Position numbers and translations under genes: made by a program. Under the pieces are notes generated by a model. The model made no database searches, had not been told where the DNA came from, and saw nothing but the letters and a program-made list of their open reading frames with translations. From Tsuneonella mangrovi (GTDB lineage: Bacteria > Pseudomonadota > Alphaproteobacteria > Sphingomonadales > Sphingomonadaceae): 64,000 bases of DNA. Every line of letters starts with the position of its first letter. Position 1 is the stretch's first letter. Shown here piece by piece: positions 39,218-47,884 of this stretch. Location: contig NZ_CP022889.1 in the NCBI RefSeq assembly GCF_002269345.1, forward strand, positions 1,240,001 to 1,304,000. Direction: 5' to 3'.

Positions 39218-39816
39218 GCGGCTCTCTCCGTTCCGTGGGCCAGCCAGGGCATGTCGCCCGCTTGCCTCTGTTCATAGGTAGCGATAGCGGCGTCGCGCGA
39301 GAGAGTCAGCCCGACCTCGTCGAGCCCCTCGATCAGGCAATGCTTGCGAAACGGGTCGATCTCGAACGTGAAGCGATCCTGGAACGGGGTAGAAACGATC
39401 TGGCTTTCCAGGTCGATCGAGACGGGATCGGTCTGCGCGACCTCCATCAGGCGGTCGACCTGCTCTTGCGGCAGGACGACCGTGAGGATGCCGTTCTTGA
39501 ACGCGTTACCGGAAAAGATGTCCGAAAAGCTCGGCGCGATCACCGCCTTGATACCGAGGTCGAGCAGAGCCCAAGCTGCGTGCTCGCGGCTCGATCCGCA
39601 GCCGAAGTTGTCGCCTGCGATCAGGATCGAAGCGCCGGCAAATTTGGGATCGTCGAACACGTTCCCGGCTTCGGCGCGCACTGTCTCGAATGCGCCTTGC
39701 CCCAGCCCGTCGCGGGTGATGGTCTTGAGCCAGTGGGCCGGAATGATCACGTCGGTATCGACGTTCTTGCGCCCGAACGGGATCGCCCGCCCTTCCACTT
39801 CGCTCAAGGGTTCCAT
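39214..39816 (-). CDS. leuD: 3-isopropylmalate dehydratase, small subunit
   Basis: A 200-residue subunit that with LeuC isomerises 2- to 3-isopropylmalate in leucine synthesis. Motifs: [33 protein letters not shown] and [18 protein letters not shown]. It overlaps both the small gene upstream (TGATG) and the oxidoreductase downstream. Length is normal. Confidence 0.96.
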   Translation of the reverse strand: MEPLSEVEGRAIPFGRKNVDTDVIIPAHWLKTITRDGLGQGAFETVRAEAGNVFDDPKFAGASILIAGDNFGCGSSREHAAWALLDLGIKAVIAPSFSDIFSGNAFKNGILTVVLPQEQVDRLMEVAQTDPVSIDLESQIVSTPFQDRFTFEIDPFRKHCLIEGLDEVGLTLSRDAAIATYEQRQAGDMPWLAHGTERAA

Positions 39817-39974
39817 CAGTCGGTCTCCGGTGGCTCGCCCGACGGGATCGTGTCGGTCTTCTGCGCCTTCTTTTCCTTGCGCTTGTTGGCATAGAGCAGG
39901 GCAGCAGCGATCGCTGCCGACCCAATGGCACCAGCGGCCATGGCCGCGGCTTTCCCGGTGATCTTCTTGGTCAT
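39816..39974 (-). CDS. Small predicted membrane protein between leuC and leuD
   Basis: A 52-residue protein with one hydrophobic helix ([20 protein letters not shown]) followed by a charged tail ([11 protein letters not shown]). The ATG at 39974 is preferred over one at 40010 because the extra residues look unrelated. Its stop overlaps the leuD start, so it is translated as part of the leu operon. No family recognised; it may be a small membrane protein with a role unrelated to leucine. Confidence 0.6.
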   Translation of the reverse strand: MTKKITGKAAAMAAGAIGSAAIAAALLYANKRKEKKAQKTDTIPSGEPPETD

Positions 39975-40041
39975 GCGATCACACATGGTCCGCGCACGGT
40001 AAGCGTGCAAGGGGTCGCGTTCGGTTCCACCCCGCGCCTGC

Positions 40042-41475
40042 TCAACGCACCAGTTCGCGCACGTCGGTGAGTTTGCCGGTCACTGCGGCGGCGGCCGCCA
40101 TCGCCGGGCTGACCAGGTGCGTGCGTGCGCCCGGACCTTGCCGGCCGACGAAATTGCGGTTGCTGGTCGAAGCGCACCGTTCGCCTGCGGGCACCTTGTC
40201 GGGGTTCATCGCGAGGCACGCCGAACAGCCCGGTTCGCGCCATTCGAGCCCGGCATCGATGAACACCTTGTCGAGCCCTTCGGCCTCGGCCTGCGCTTTC
40301 ACCAGTCCTGACCCAGGGACAACGATCGCCCATCGCACGTTCGCGGCCTTGTGCCGACCGCGCAGCACTTCGGCAGCGGCGCGCAAGTCTTCGATCCGGC
40401 TGTTGGTGCAGCTGCCGATGAACACGTTCTCGACCGGGACTTCGGACAGTTTCTCTCCCGGCTCGAGCCCCATGTAGGCAAGGCTCTTGCGCACCGCTTC
40501 CTGCTTAGAAGGATCCACGAAACTTTCCGGCGACGGAACCACCGCCCCGATCGGTGCGACGTCTTCCGGGCTGGTGCCCCAGGTCACGGTCGGCTCGACC
40601 GTGCTGGCGTCAATCGTTACCGACTTGTCGAACCTTGCGCCGTCGTCGGTGGCGAGCGAACGCCACCACGCGACCGCGCGTTCCCAGTCGTCTCCGGTCG
40701 GCGCGTAGGGGCGGCCCTCGAGGTAATCGAACACGACATCGTCGGGGGCGATCAGGCCGGCGCGTGCGCCCGCCTCGATGCTCATGTTGCACACCGTCAG
40801 CCGGCCCTCCACGCTCATCGCCTCGAACACGGGCCCGCGATATTCGATGACGTAGCCGGTACCGCCCGCCGCGCCGATCGTGCCGATGATATGGAGGATC
40901 AGGTCCTTTGGCGTCACGCCGGGGCCGAGCGCGCCGGTCACGCGCACTTCCATCGTCTTCGATTGCTTGAGCAGCAGCGTTTGCGTCGCGAGAACATGCT
41001 CGACTTCGCTGGTGCCGATCCCGAATGCCAACGCGCCGATGCCTCCATGGGCCGCGGTGTGGCTGTCCCCGCAGACGATCGTCGCGCCGGGGAGCGAGAA
41101 ACCCTGCTCGGGCCCCACGACATGGACAATCCCCTGCGCCGGAGCGGTCGCATCGATGTATTCGATCCCGAAGTCGGGCGCGTTGCGTTCGAGCGCGGCG
41201 AGCTGTGCCGCGCTCTGCGGATCGGCAATCGGCAAGCGCTTGCCTCGCGAGTCGAGCCGGGGAGTTGTCGGCAGGTTGTGGTCGGGGACCGCCAACGTGA
41301 GGTCTGGCCGGCGGACCTTTCGCCCGCTCACGCGCAGCGCCTCGAACGCCTGCGGGCTGGTGACTTCGTGGACCAGGTGGCGGTCGATGTAGATCAGGCT
41401 GGTGCCGTCATCGAGCGTTTCGACGACATGGGCATCCCAGATTTTCTCGTAAAGCGTGCGGGGGCGGCTGGCCAT
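40042..41475 (-). CDS. leuC: 3-isopropylmalate dehydratase, large subunit
   Basis: A 477-residue aconitase-superfamily enzyme with the [4Fe-4S] ligands in [14 protein letters not shown] and [11 protein letters not shown] and substrate motifs [12 protein letters not shown] and [10 protein letters not shown]. The start at 41475 ([17 protein letters not shown]) is the family's usual N-terminus; a longer frame to 41511 is not. It begins the leuC-small gene-leuD-oxidoreductase unit. Confidence 0.96.
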   Translation of the reverse strand: MASRPRTLYEKIWDAHVVETLDDGTSLIYIDRHLVHEVTSPQAFEALRVSGRKVRRPDLTLAVPDHNLPTTPRLDSRGKRLPIADPQSAAQLAALERNAPDFGIEYIDATAPAQGIVHVVGPEQGFSLPGATIVCGDSHTAAHGGIGALAFGIGTSEVEHVLATQTLLLKQSKTMEVRVTGALGPGVTPKDLILHIIGTIGAAGGTGYVIEYRGPVFEAMSVEGRLTVCNMSIEAGARAGLIAPDDVVFDYLEGRPYAPTGDDWERAVAWWRSLATDDGARFDKSVTIDASTVEPTVTWGTSPEDVAPIGAVVPSPESFVDPSKQEAVRKSLAYMGLEPGEKLSEVPVENVFIGSCTNSRIEDLRAAAEVLRGRHKAANVRWAIVVPGSGLVKAQAEAEGLDKVFIDAGLEWREPGCSACLAMNPDKVPAGERCASTSNRNFVGRQGPGARTHLVSPAMAAAAAVTGKLTDVRELVR

Positions 41476-41487
41476 GCAGTGCTGGCT

Positions 41488-41507
41488 AAAACCGCCCCCG
41501 TCGGCGG
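41488..41507 (-). terminator. Rho-independent terminator upstream of leuC
   Basis: Read on the minus strand, CCGCC pairs with GGCGG around a six-base loop and is followed by TTTT. It lies between the stop of the Lys/Thr/Ala-rich gene and the leuC start, so it probably ends that gene's transcript. Confidence 0.6.
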
Positions 41508-41539
41508 GCAAGATGGGAAATCTTGTCCCGGCTCAAGCA

Positions 41540-41839
41540 TCAGCCCTTGGCTGGCGCCTTGGTCGTTGCCTTGACCGGAGTTTTGACCGTCGTCTTCGAC
41601 GCGGTCTTCACCGGCGCCTTGGCGGCAGTCTTCTTGCTCGAGGTCTTCATCGATGCCTTGGTCCACTTGGCCTTCTTGCTCGACTTGGTCGATGCAGTCT
41701 TGGTGGTGGCCTTGGCCGGAGTGGCCGTGACCTTGGCTGGGGCCGAAGTCTTTGTCGTCGCGGCAACGGCGGGGAGGGCCATACCGAGAGCGGCGGTGGA
41801 AACGAGGGTAACAGCAACAATCTTGAGCGAATTGCGCAT
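41540..41839 (-). CDS. Exported Lys/Thr/Ala-rich repeat protein
   Basis: A 99-residue protein with a signal peptide (SLKIVAVTLVSTAALGMALPAVAA) and a mature part made almost only of Lys, Thr, Ala, Ser, Pro and Val in loose repeats (TPAKATTKT, KTASKTTVKTPVKATTKAPAKG). The composition resembles histone-H1-like tails, but the signal peptide points to the periplasm. No folded domain is apparent. A highly basic exported peptide could bind anionic surface polymers or cell-wall material; function unknown. The ATG at 41839 starts the signal. Confidence 0.7.
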   Translation of the reverse strand: MRNSLKIVAVTLVSTAALGMALPAVAATTKTSAPAKVTATPAKATTKTASTKSSKKAKWTKASMKTSSKKTAAKAPVKTASKTTVKTPVKATTKAPAKG

Positions 41840-42022
41840 TGTACATTTCCTTAAGGTCCCGGTGGACAATCACGCCGGGCCAATCGCGAAAATTTCCGAC
41901 AGAGGTTTTGTTTCCCGCCAATTTTGTAACGAATTGTCGCTTCCAAGCAGGCATCTGACGAATCCATTGAAATTCCGACTTTTGTCATGGATTGGAAACG
42001 ATTGGCGTGGTAACTGACATGT

Positions 42023-42421
42023 ATGTCAGCAAAGCCGTTCCACCACCCGATCAATATCACCCCCGACGACATCGATTTCATGGGGCACGTGAACAATTCG
42101 CGTTACCTCAACTGGGTGCAGGACGCGGTGCTGGCGCATTGGAACAAGCTGGCCCCGGCCGAAGCGGTCGCCGAGCGGTTGTGGGTCGCGCTCAAGCACG
42201 AGATTACCTACCGCAAGCCCGCGTTCCTCGACGACGACGTGATCGCTCGCACGGTGTTGGAAAAGATCCACGGTGCACGAGCTTTCTACCACACCGTGAT
42301 CGAACGCGGCGAGGAAGTTATCGCCGAAGTACGTTCCAGTTGGTGCTGCGTCGATGCCGGAACGCTGCGTCCGGCCCGGATCGGCGAGGAAATCGCGCGG
42401 TTCTTTTTCCCCGTCGACTGA
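42023..42421 (+). CDS. 4-hydroxybenzoyl-CoA-thioesterase-family protein (YbgC/FadM type)
   Basis: A 132-residue hot-dog-fold thioesterase. DIDFMGHVNNSRYLNW holds the catalytic Asp-His-Asn pattern of the FadM/YbgC branch, and EITYRKPAFLDDDV follows. These enzymes hydrolyse acyl-CoA esters. The gene precedes crtZ by 18 bases, so both may be on one transcript. Substrate unknown. Confidence 0.88.
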   Translation: MSAKPFHHPINITPDDIDFMGHVNNSRYLNWVQDAVLAHWNKLAPAEAVAERLWVALKHEITYRKPAFLDDDVIARTVLEKIHGARAFYHTVIERGEEVIAEVRSSWCCVDAGTLRPARIGEEIARFFFPVD

Positions 42422-42439
42422 CCTATATTGCCGCGCGCA

Positions 42440-42958
42440 ATGGTTGCGCTGGTCCCCTTTCTCATCGTGCTTGCGAGCACTCTCGCGATGGAAGGCGTCG
42501 CTTGGGCGAGCCACAAGTATGTGATGCACGGGTTTGGCTGGGCATGGCACCGCGACCACCACGAACCGCATGATGGTTTTTTCGAAAAGAACGACCGCTT
42601 CGCGCTGGTCGGCGCGGCAATGAGCATTTCGATGTTCGCGCTCGGCAGCCCGCTGGTGATGCGAGCAAACGCATGGTGGCCGGGCACCTGGATCGGGCTT
42701 GGCATCTTGCTCTACGGTATCGTTTACACGCTGGTGCACGACGGGCTGGTCCACCAGCGCTGGTTCCGCTGGGTGCCCAAGCGCGGTTATGCCAAGCGGT
42801 TGGTCCAGGCGCACAAGCTGCACCATGCAACGATCGGTAAGGAGGGCGGGGTCAGCTTCGGGTTCGTGTTCGCGCGCGATCCTGCAAAGCTCAAGGCCGA
42901 ACTGGCCGCCCAGCGCGCTGCGGGCATAGCGAAAGTACGCGAGAGCGCCGGGGCCTAA
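42440..42958 (+). CDS. crtZ: Beta-carotene 3-hydroxylase
   Basis: A 172-residue membrane di-iron hydroxylase that adds 3-OH groups to the beta rings of carotenoids, giving zeaxanthin. The four His clusters are present: SHKYVMH (25-30), HRDHH (37-41), VHDGLVHQR and AHKLHHATIG. Membrane segments occur near residues 3-20, 55-75 and 80-105. The ATG at 42440 is used; a TTG at 42428 is possible. Its stop overlaps the convergent galU stop by 3-4 bases. This fits the yellow sphingomonad type. Confidence 0.94.
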   Translation: MVALVPFLIVLASTLAMEGVAWASHKYVMHGFGWAWHRDHHEPHDGFFEKNDRFALVGAAMSISMFALGSPLVMRANAWWPGTWIGLGILLYGIVYTLVHDGLVHQRWFRWVPKRGYAKRLVQAHKLHHATIGKEGGVSFGFVFARDPAKLKAELAAQRAAGIAKVRESAGA

Positions 42959-43842
42959 CCGGCCAGCAACCGCTCCGCCATTGCGCGCACCTCGGCACCC
43001 ATGTCGTCCCGCTCGAGTGCCAGTGCCAAGGTCGCTTCGACAAACCCGGTCTTGCTGCCGCAGTCGTAGCGCTTGCCGTCGAACGTCACTGCGTGGAACG
43101 GCTGGTTGCCGATCATCCGCGCCATCGCGTCGGTCAGCTGGATCTCGCCACCCGCGCCTTTCTCTTGGTCTTCGAGCGTGCGCATCACTTCGGGCTGCAG
43201 GATGTAGCGGCCCGAAATGATCTTGTTCGATGGGGCTTCGGCCACCGGCGGCTTCTCGACCAGTCCGGTGACTTCGGTCAGGCTATCGGAGATCTGCGCA
43301 CCGGGCGCGATCACGCCGTAGCTCGAAACGGCTTCGTGCGGTACTTCAAGCACCGAGATCAGGTTCCCGCCGACCTCATCGTAGGCTTCGACCATCTGCT
43401 TCATGCAGCCGGTGCCGCCCTTGCGCGCAATCATCAGCTCGTCGGGCAGGAAAATCGCGAACGGCTCGTCCCCGACGATCGCGCGGGCGCACCAGATCGC
43501 GTGACCGAGGCCCATCGGCACCTGCTGGCGCACGGTGATGATGTCGCCCGGCGTGAACCGCGTGGGTTCGAGCACGTCGAGCGACTTTCCGCGCTCTTCC
43601 ATCGTCGTCACGAGTTCGTAGGCGATGTCGAAATGTTCGACGATCGCAGTCTTGCCGCGACCGGTGACGAAGATCATCTGCTCGATCCCCGCTTCGCGGG
43701 CTTCGTCGACCGCGTACTGGATCAGCGGCCGATCGACGATCGGCAACAATTCCTTCGGGATCGCCTTGGTCGCGGGAAGGAATCGGGTGCCGAGGCCCGC
43801 GACGGGGAACACGGCTTTCTTGATCGGTTTGCGGCTGCTCAT
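42955..43842 (-). CDS. galU: UTP-glucose-1-phosphate uridylyltransferase
   Basis: A 295-residue nucleotidyltransferase that makes UDP-glucose for envelope sugars. It opens with FPVAGLGTRFLPATKAIPKE and LLPIVDRPLIQYAVDEA, the UTP- and sugar-binding motifs, and has GEIQLTDAM near residue 238. Length and order are normal. Convergent with crtZ and divergent from murA. Confidence 0.95.
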   Translation of the reverse strand: MSSRKPIKKAVFPVAGLGTRFLPATKAIPKELLPIVDRPLIQYAVDEAREAGIEQMIFVTGRGKTAIVEHFDIAYELVTTMEERGKSLDVLEPTRFTPGDIITVRQQVPMGLGHAIWCARAIVGDEPFAIFLPDELMIARKGGTGCMKQMVEAYDEVGGNLISVLEVPHEAVSSYGVIAPGAQISDSLTEVTGLVEKPPVAEAPSNKIISGRYILQPEVMRTLEDQEKGAGGEIQLTDAMARMIGNQPFHAVTFDGKRYDCGSKTGFVEATLALALERDDMGAEVRAMAERLLAG

Positions 43843-43923
43843 GGGGTGTAGCGATACGAAGCGCGTGGCGCCTGCGCAACCGCCGACTTGCGGGCGCGAT
43901 CAAACGCGCTAAGGCCTGAAGTC

Positions 43924-45207
43924 ATGGACAAGATCATCATCGAAGGCGGCAAGCGCCTTTCCGGCACGATCCCGATTTCCGGCGCGAAGAACGCCGCGCT
44001 CACGCTGATCCCCTGCGCGCTGCTCACCGACGAACCGATGACGCTGCGCAACCTGCCGCGCCTCGCCGATATCGACGGGTTCCAGCACCTGATGAACCAG
44101 TTCGGGGTGACGACCGTGATCCAGGGCAGTCGCCCCGAAGATTTCGGGCGGGTGATGAGCCTCGAAGCGACCCGGATCACCGGCACCGTCGCGCCGTACG
44201 ATCTCGTGCGCAAGATGCGCGCCTCGATCCTCGTGCTCGGCCCGATGCTGGCGCGAATGGGTGAAGCGACCGTGTCGCTGCCCGGAGGCTGCGCGATCGG
44301 CAACCGCCCGATCGACTTGCACTTGAAGGCGCTCGAGGCGTTCGGGGCGACGATTGAACTCGCGCAGGGTTACGTGCGCGCGCACGCGCCGGATGGCGGG
44401 CTCCCGGGCGGCGAATTCGACTTCCCGGTGGTTTCGGTTGGCGCGACCGAGAACGCGCTGATGGCTGCGGTGCTGGCGAACGGCACCTGCCGCCTGCTCA
44501 ATGCCGCGCGCGAGCCGGAGATCGTCGACCTGTGCAACCTGCTGGTGGCGATGGGCGCGGAGATCGAAGGGATCGGAGGGTCGGAACTGACGATCCACGG
44601 GGCCAAGCGCCTGCACGGGGCGACCTACCGCGTGATGGCCGACCGCATCGAAGCGGGTTCCTATGCCTGCGCCGCGGCGATTACCGGTGGCGAAGTCTAT
44701 CTTGACGGAGCCAAGGCCGACGAAATGCAGGCCACGCTGCACGCGCTGCGCAACATCGGGGTCGAGTGCGAAGCCGACAAGAAGGGCGTGCGGATTGCTG
44801 CGAACGGCCCGCTCAAGGCAACCAACCTCACCACCGCGCCCTATCCCGGCCTTGCGACCGACATGCAGGCGCAGCTGATGGCGTTGCTGACGGTGGCTGA
44901 AGGCACCAGCGTGCTGACCGAGACGATCTTCGAGAACCGCTACATGCACGTGCCCGAACTGGCGCGCATGGGGGCCGATATCGAGACCAGCGGCCGCACC
45001 GCGATCGTCAAGGGCGTGAAGCAGCTGCACGGCGCGGAAGTGATGGCGACCGACCTGCGCGCTTCGATGAGCCTGGTGATCGCCGGGCTCGCCGCCGAAG
45101 GGCAGACGCAGGTCCGCCGCCTTTATCACCTGGATCGCGGCTACGAACGGCTCGAAGAAAAGCTCGCGCTGGTCGGCGCGCAGGTCGAGCGCGTCGGCGA
45201 CGACTGA
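43924..45207 (+). CDS. murA: UDP-N-acetylglucosamine 1-carboxyvinyltransferase
   Basis: A 427-residue enzyme for the first committed step of peptidoglycan synthesis. [10 protein letters not shown] holds the catalytic Lys-Asn pair and Cys123 in [15 protein letters not shown] is the fosfomycin-sensitive cysteine. The ATG at 43924 begins with the family-typical [10 protein letters not shown]; 12 further upstream codons are open but not family-like. No gene of the same operon follows. Confidence 0.96.
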   Translation: MDKIIIEGGKRLSGTIPISGAKNAALTLIPCALLTDEPMTLRNLPRLADIDGFQHLMNQFGVTTVIQGSRPEDFGRVMSLEATRITGTVAPYDLVRKMRASILVLGPMLARMGEATVSLPGGCAIGNRPIDLHLKALEAFGATIELAQGYVRAHAPDGGLPGGEFDFPVVSVGATENALMAAVLANGTCRLLNAAREPEIVDLCNLLVAMGAEIEGIGGSELTIHGAKRLHGATYRVMADRIEAGSYACAAAITGGEVYLDGAKADEMQATLHALRNIGVECEADKKGVRIAANGPLKATNLTTAPYPGLATDMQAQLMALLTVAEGTSVLTETIFENRYMHVPELARMGADIETSGRTAIVKGVKQLHGAEVMATDLRASMSLVIAGLAAEGQTQVRRLYHLDRGYERLEEKLALVGAQVERVGDD

Positions 45208-45214
45208 CGCTGGC

Positions 45215-45451
45215 TCAACGCCCGGGCGCGTTCGCCACAAGCCAGATCCGGATTGCTCCCGCCAACCCGCACGGATGCTCGGCGCGGATACGCTCCTCGT
45301 CGATCCGTGCGACGAGCCCGGCGATCGGCACGCTTTCGCGTTCGGCCGCTTCGCGCAGCATGTCCCAGAACAGCGGCTCGAGGCTGATCGAGGTCTTGTG
45401 CCCGGCAATCGCAACCGAACGCTTGACCGGCGGGTGGTAGGGCGTTGTCAT
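45215..45451 (-). CDS. Ribbon-helix-helix domain protein
   Basis: A 78-residue protein with HKTSISLEPLFWDMLREAA and ESVPIAGLVARID, the pattern of the RHH_4-type ribbon-helix-helix family, so probably a DNA-binding regulator or a small arylsulfate-sulfotransferase-like homologue, as that family is often labelled. The ATG at 45451 is chosen; the frame is open to 45475. Convergent with murA, 7 bases apart. Confidence 0.7.
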   Translation of the reverse strand: MTTPYHPPVKRSVAIAGHKTSISLEPLFWDMLREAAERESVPIAGLVARIDEERIRAEHPCGLAGAIRIWLVANAPGR

Positions 45452-45497
45452 TCGCTGCTCCATAGCGCGCCGCACGCCATCTGTCCGCCCCGGCTGG

Positions 45498-46352
45498 CTA
45501 GGTCGCTTCGCTACCGATCAGCCAGCAAGCGCCCGGGAGGGCGACGCTCTCTCCCACCGTATGCGCAGCAAAGGCCTCGCGGATCGAGGCGGTCGCGGCG
45601 ATCTTCACTTCGTCGGGTTGCGGGCGCAGCCAGCTGTTGACTGCGCCGATCAGAGTCGATTGCGCGACCGCTTCGTCGAGCCCGCGGCCGGCCGCAATGT
45701 CGAGATCGAGCGACAGTTTTTCGAACCGTGGTGCCGCCCATCCGGCGGCGGTGAGCACTTCGGAGGTATAGTCGGGATTGGCGAAGCCGAACATGCCCGG
45801 CGAATTGGGCGCACCAGCCGGGCGCGGCGGGATATGCGGCCGGACCGCGTCCATCGGCACTTCCATCCACTGGTTCTCTGCAAGCGGGGCCCAGCAGACC
45901 ATCGCCAGACGTCCGCCCGGAGCCACCGACGAACGGATGTGCGCGAACGCAGCAACCGGATCGCCGAAAAACATCGTGCCGAACGCCGACACAACGAGAT
46001 CGAATGTGCCGAGATCGGCGGTGGCGGCATCGGCTCGGTGCCAGGAAACATTGCCGATCACCGCTGCCTCGGCCCGGCGCTGCCCTTCGGCAAGCATCGG
46101 GCCGGAGATATCGACCCCGACTACCGAGCCGCTTTCACCCACTGCACGTGCGATGTCGAGCGTGACCGCGCCACATCCGCAGCCGACGTCGAGCACCCGC
46201 TCCCCGGCTTGCGGAGCGGCAAAGGCGAGCAGCGCGTCGGTTACCGGCTGGAGCGTGATGTCGGTGTGCGCTTGCCGCTCGACCCAGATATTGCCGCCGG
46301 TACCGTTCCAGAACGACAGCATGTCGGCATTGACTTCAGCGGCTTCGGTCAT
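45498..46352 (-). CDS. Class I SAM-dependent methyltransferase
   Basis: A 284-residue methyltransferase of the UbiE/ubiquinone type. VLDVGCGCGAVTLDIA is motif I and VVGVDISGPML the acidic loop for S-adenosylmethionine; VVSAFGTMFFGDP and APGGRLAMVCWAP follow. The two adjacent Cys residues in motif I (CGCG) are slightly unusual. Acceptor substrate unknown. It stands alone between the RHH gene and the sugar transporter gene. Confidence 0.85.
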   Translation of the reverse strand: MTEAAEVNADMLSFWNGTGGNIWVERQAHTDITLQPVTDALLAFAAPQAGERVLDVGCGCGAVTLDIARAVGESGSVVGVDISGPMLAEGQRRAEAAVIGNVSWHRADAATADLGTFDLVVSAFGTMFFGDPVAAFAHIRSSVAPGGRLAMVCWAPLAENQWMEVPMDAVRPHIPPRPAGAPNSPGMFGFANPDYTSEVLTAAGWAAPRFEKLSLDLDIAAGRGLDEAVAQSTLIGAVNSWLRPQPDEVKIAATASIREAFAAHTVGESVALPGACWLIGSEAT

Positions 46353-46460
46353 CGCTTGCGACCCTTCTTCGGATACATTCGGCTTGCAGACGGGCAGCCG
46401 CTATCCCCCGTCCTGCGGCCGAAATTCGACGGCGGCAAGTCTCCGAATTGCGGGGTCGGG

Positions 46461-47756
46461 TCAGGCGACTGCGGGTTTGCGGGCGAACACGCCGAACCCG
46501 GCGATGATCGCGTAGCAGATTGCCGGGATGATCAGGGCGAGCGCATAGCCGGTGTGGTCGGACGTGAACCCGTAGAGAGCCGGGATCACAGCGCCGCCGG
46601 CAATGGCGACGTTGATGATGCCGGAACCATCCGCCGCGCGCGGACCGAGCTTTTCGCAAGCGAGCGAGAAAATCGTCGGGAACATGATCGAATTCATCAG
46701 TCCCACGGCAAGCAGGGTATAGGCTGCAACCGTCCCATGGCTGTTGGCCGAAATGAGGATCAGCGTGATCGCGCCCAACGCATTGAACGCCAGCACCTTG
46801 CCTGGGCTGAACAACCGCAGCACGCCGGAACCAACGAACCGCCCGACCAGCGCGCCGCCCCAGTAGAACGATACGAGCCAGCCGATCGCTGCTGCACTCT
46901 GGTTGAGCACGCTTGCTTGCTCGAGATAGTTGATCATGAAGCTGCCGATCGACACTTCGGCACCAACGTAAAGAAAGATGCACGCCGCGCCGTAACCGAA
47001 GCGCGGCCGCCGCAGCAGCTTCAACCCGTCGATGAAGCTGGAATCCTCGTGGCGTTCGCCTTGTAATTTGTTGCGGAACATCCACACGACGCCCGCGACC
47101 ACGGCAATCGCCAACGCCAGGCCGATGTAGGTCTTGGCGATGATCTGCGTCTCGGTCGCGCGATAGGCATCGAGAGCCGGACCCGAGAGATCGGAAGCAC
47201 TGACACCAGCGATGCTGCCGAGGATGATCCCGGCGCCGACCAGTGGGAAGATCGTCGTGCCGAGCGAATTGAAAGCCTGCGCGAAGGTCAGGCGGCTATG
47301 AGTCGTCTTCGCTGGACCGAGCAGGCTGATCAGCGGGTTGGAGACGACCTGCACGATCACCACACCGCTCGCGAGCACGAAATACGCAAGCAGGAACAAT
47401 TCGAAGACCGCCATCTGGCTCGCCGGGATGAACAGCAAACAGCCTACGATCATCAGCGAAAGACCGGCCGCAGCACCGCGCATGTAGCCGATCTTCTTGA
47501 CCAACTTGGCGCCGGGGATGCCGACGATGGCGTAGGCGACGAAGAACCACACCTGCACCAGCGATACTTCGAAGTTGGAGAGCGTGAACAACTCCTTCAA
47601 CTTGGGGATGATCACGTCGTTGAGTGAAGTGATCCCGCCAAAAATGAAAAACAGCCCGAAGACGAAGAACTGCAGTCCCGGCGCATTGATGTTCTGCCCG
47701 TCCGCATCCTCGGGTAGCGGATCAGTGCTGCTGGCAACGTCGGGGGCAAGGGCCAT
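46461..47756 (-). CDS. FucP-like MFS sugar transporter (second copy)
   Basis: A 431-residue twelve-helix symporter of the FucP/GluP branch (FFIFGGITSLNDVIIPKL, QVVSNPLISLLGPAKTTHSRL, FYWGGALVGRF). It resembles the transporter at 1386-2714 but is clearly diverged. No sugar enzyme is adjacent. A 38-base nested palindrome lies 48 bases upstream, so expression is probably under a LacI-type regulator encoded elsewhere. Substrate unknown; glucose or a similar hexose is typical of GluP relatives. Confidence 0.88.
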   Translation of the reverse strand: MALAPDVASSTDPLPEDADGQNINAPGLQFFVFGLFFIFGGITSLNDVIIPKLKELFTLSNFEVSLVQVWFFVAYAIVGIPGAKLVKKIGYMRGAAAGLSLMIVGCLLFIPASQMAVFELFLLAYFVLASGVVIVQVVSNPLISLLGPAKTTHSRLTFAQAFNSLGTTIFPLVGAGIILGSIAGVSASDLSGPALDAYRATETQIIAKTYIGLALAIAVVAGVVWMFRNKLQGERHEDSSFIDGLKLLRRPRFGYGAACIFLYVGAEVSIGSFMINYLEQASVLNQSAAAIGWLVSFYWGGALVGRFVGSGVLRLFSPGKVLAFNALGAITLILISANSHGTVAAYTLLAVGLMNSIMFPTIFSLACEKLGPRAADGSGIINVAIAGGAVIPALYGFTSDHTGYALALIIPAICYAIIAGFGVFARKPAVA

Positions 47757-47804
47757 CGCGGTTCTATCCTCTCTATACCGGATGCCGGGTCTATCTACGC
47801 CCGA

Positions 47805-47842
47805 CCATATTGTAAATGTGATCGTTCACATTCGCAATATGG
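47805..47842. promoter_or_regulatory. Nested 38-base palindrome, LacI-type operator candidate
   Basis: An inner dyad AATGTGATCGTTCACATT (47814-47831) fits the LacI-family pattern TGTGAnCGnTCACA. It is framed by perfect eight-base outer arms CCATATTG (47805-47812) and CAATATGG (47835-47842). No T-run follows on either strand, so a terminator is unlikely. It lies 48 bases upstream of the transporter start and 42 bases beyond the malate synthase stop. Confidence 0.65.
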
Positions 47843-47884
47843 TCAACAGGAATATGAATGCACGGGCCTTGCCGACCAGATCGT

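Noticed and set aside
40351-41574. Plus-strand frame opposite leuC
   Set aside because: Shadow of a well-supported leuC; no family features.
43909-45414. Minus-strand frame of 501 codons opposite murA
   Set aside because: Shadow of murA; the sequence is Arg/His-rich without any domain.
47805-47842. Terminator for malate synthase
   Set aside because: No T-run follows on the minus strand and the symmetric AT/CG pattern fits an operator better.
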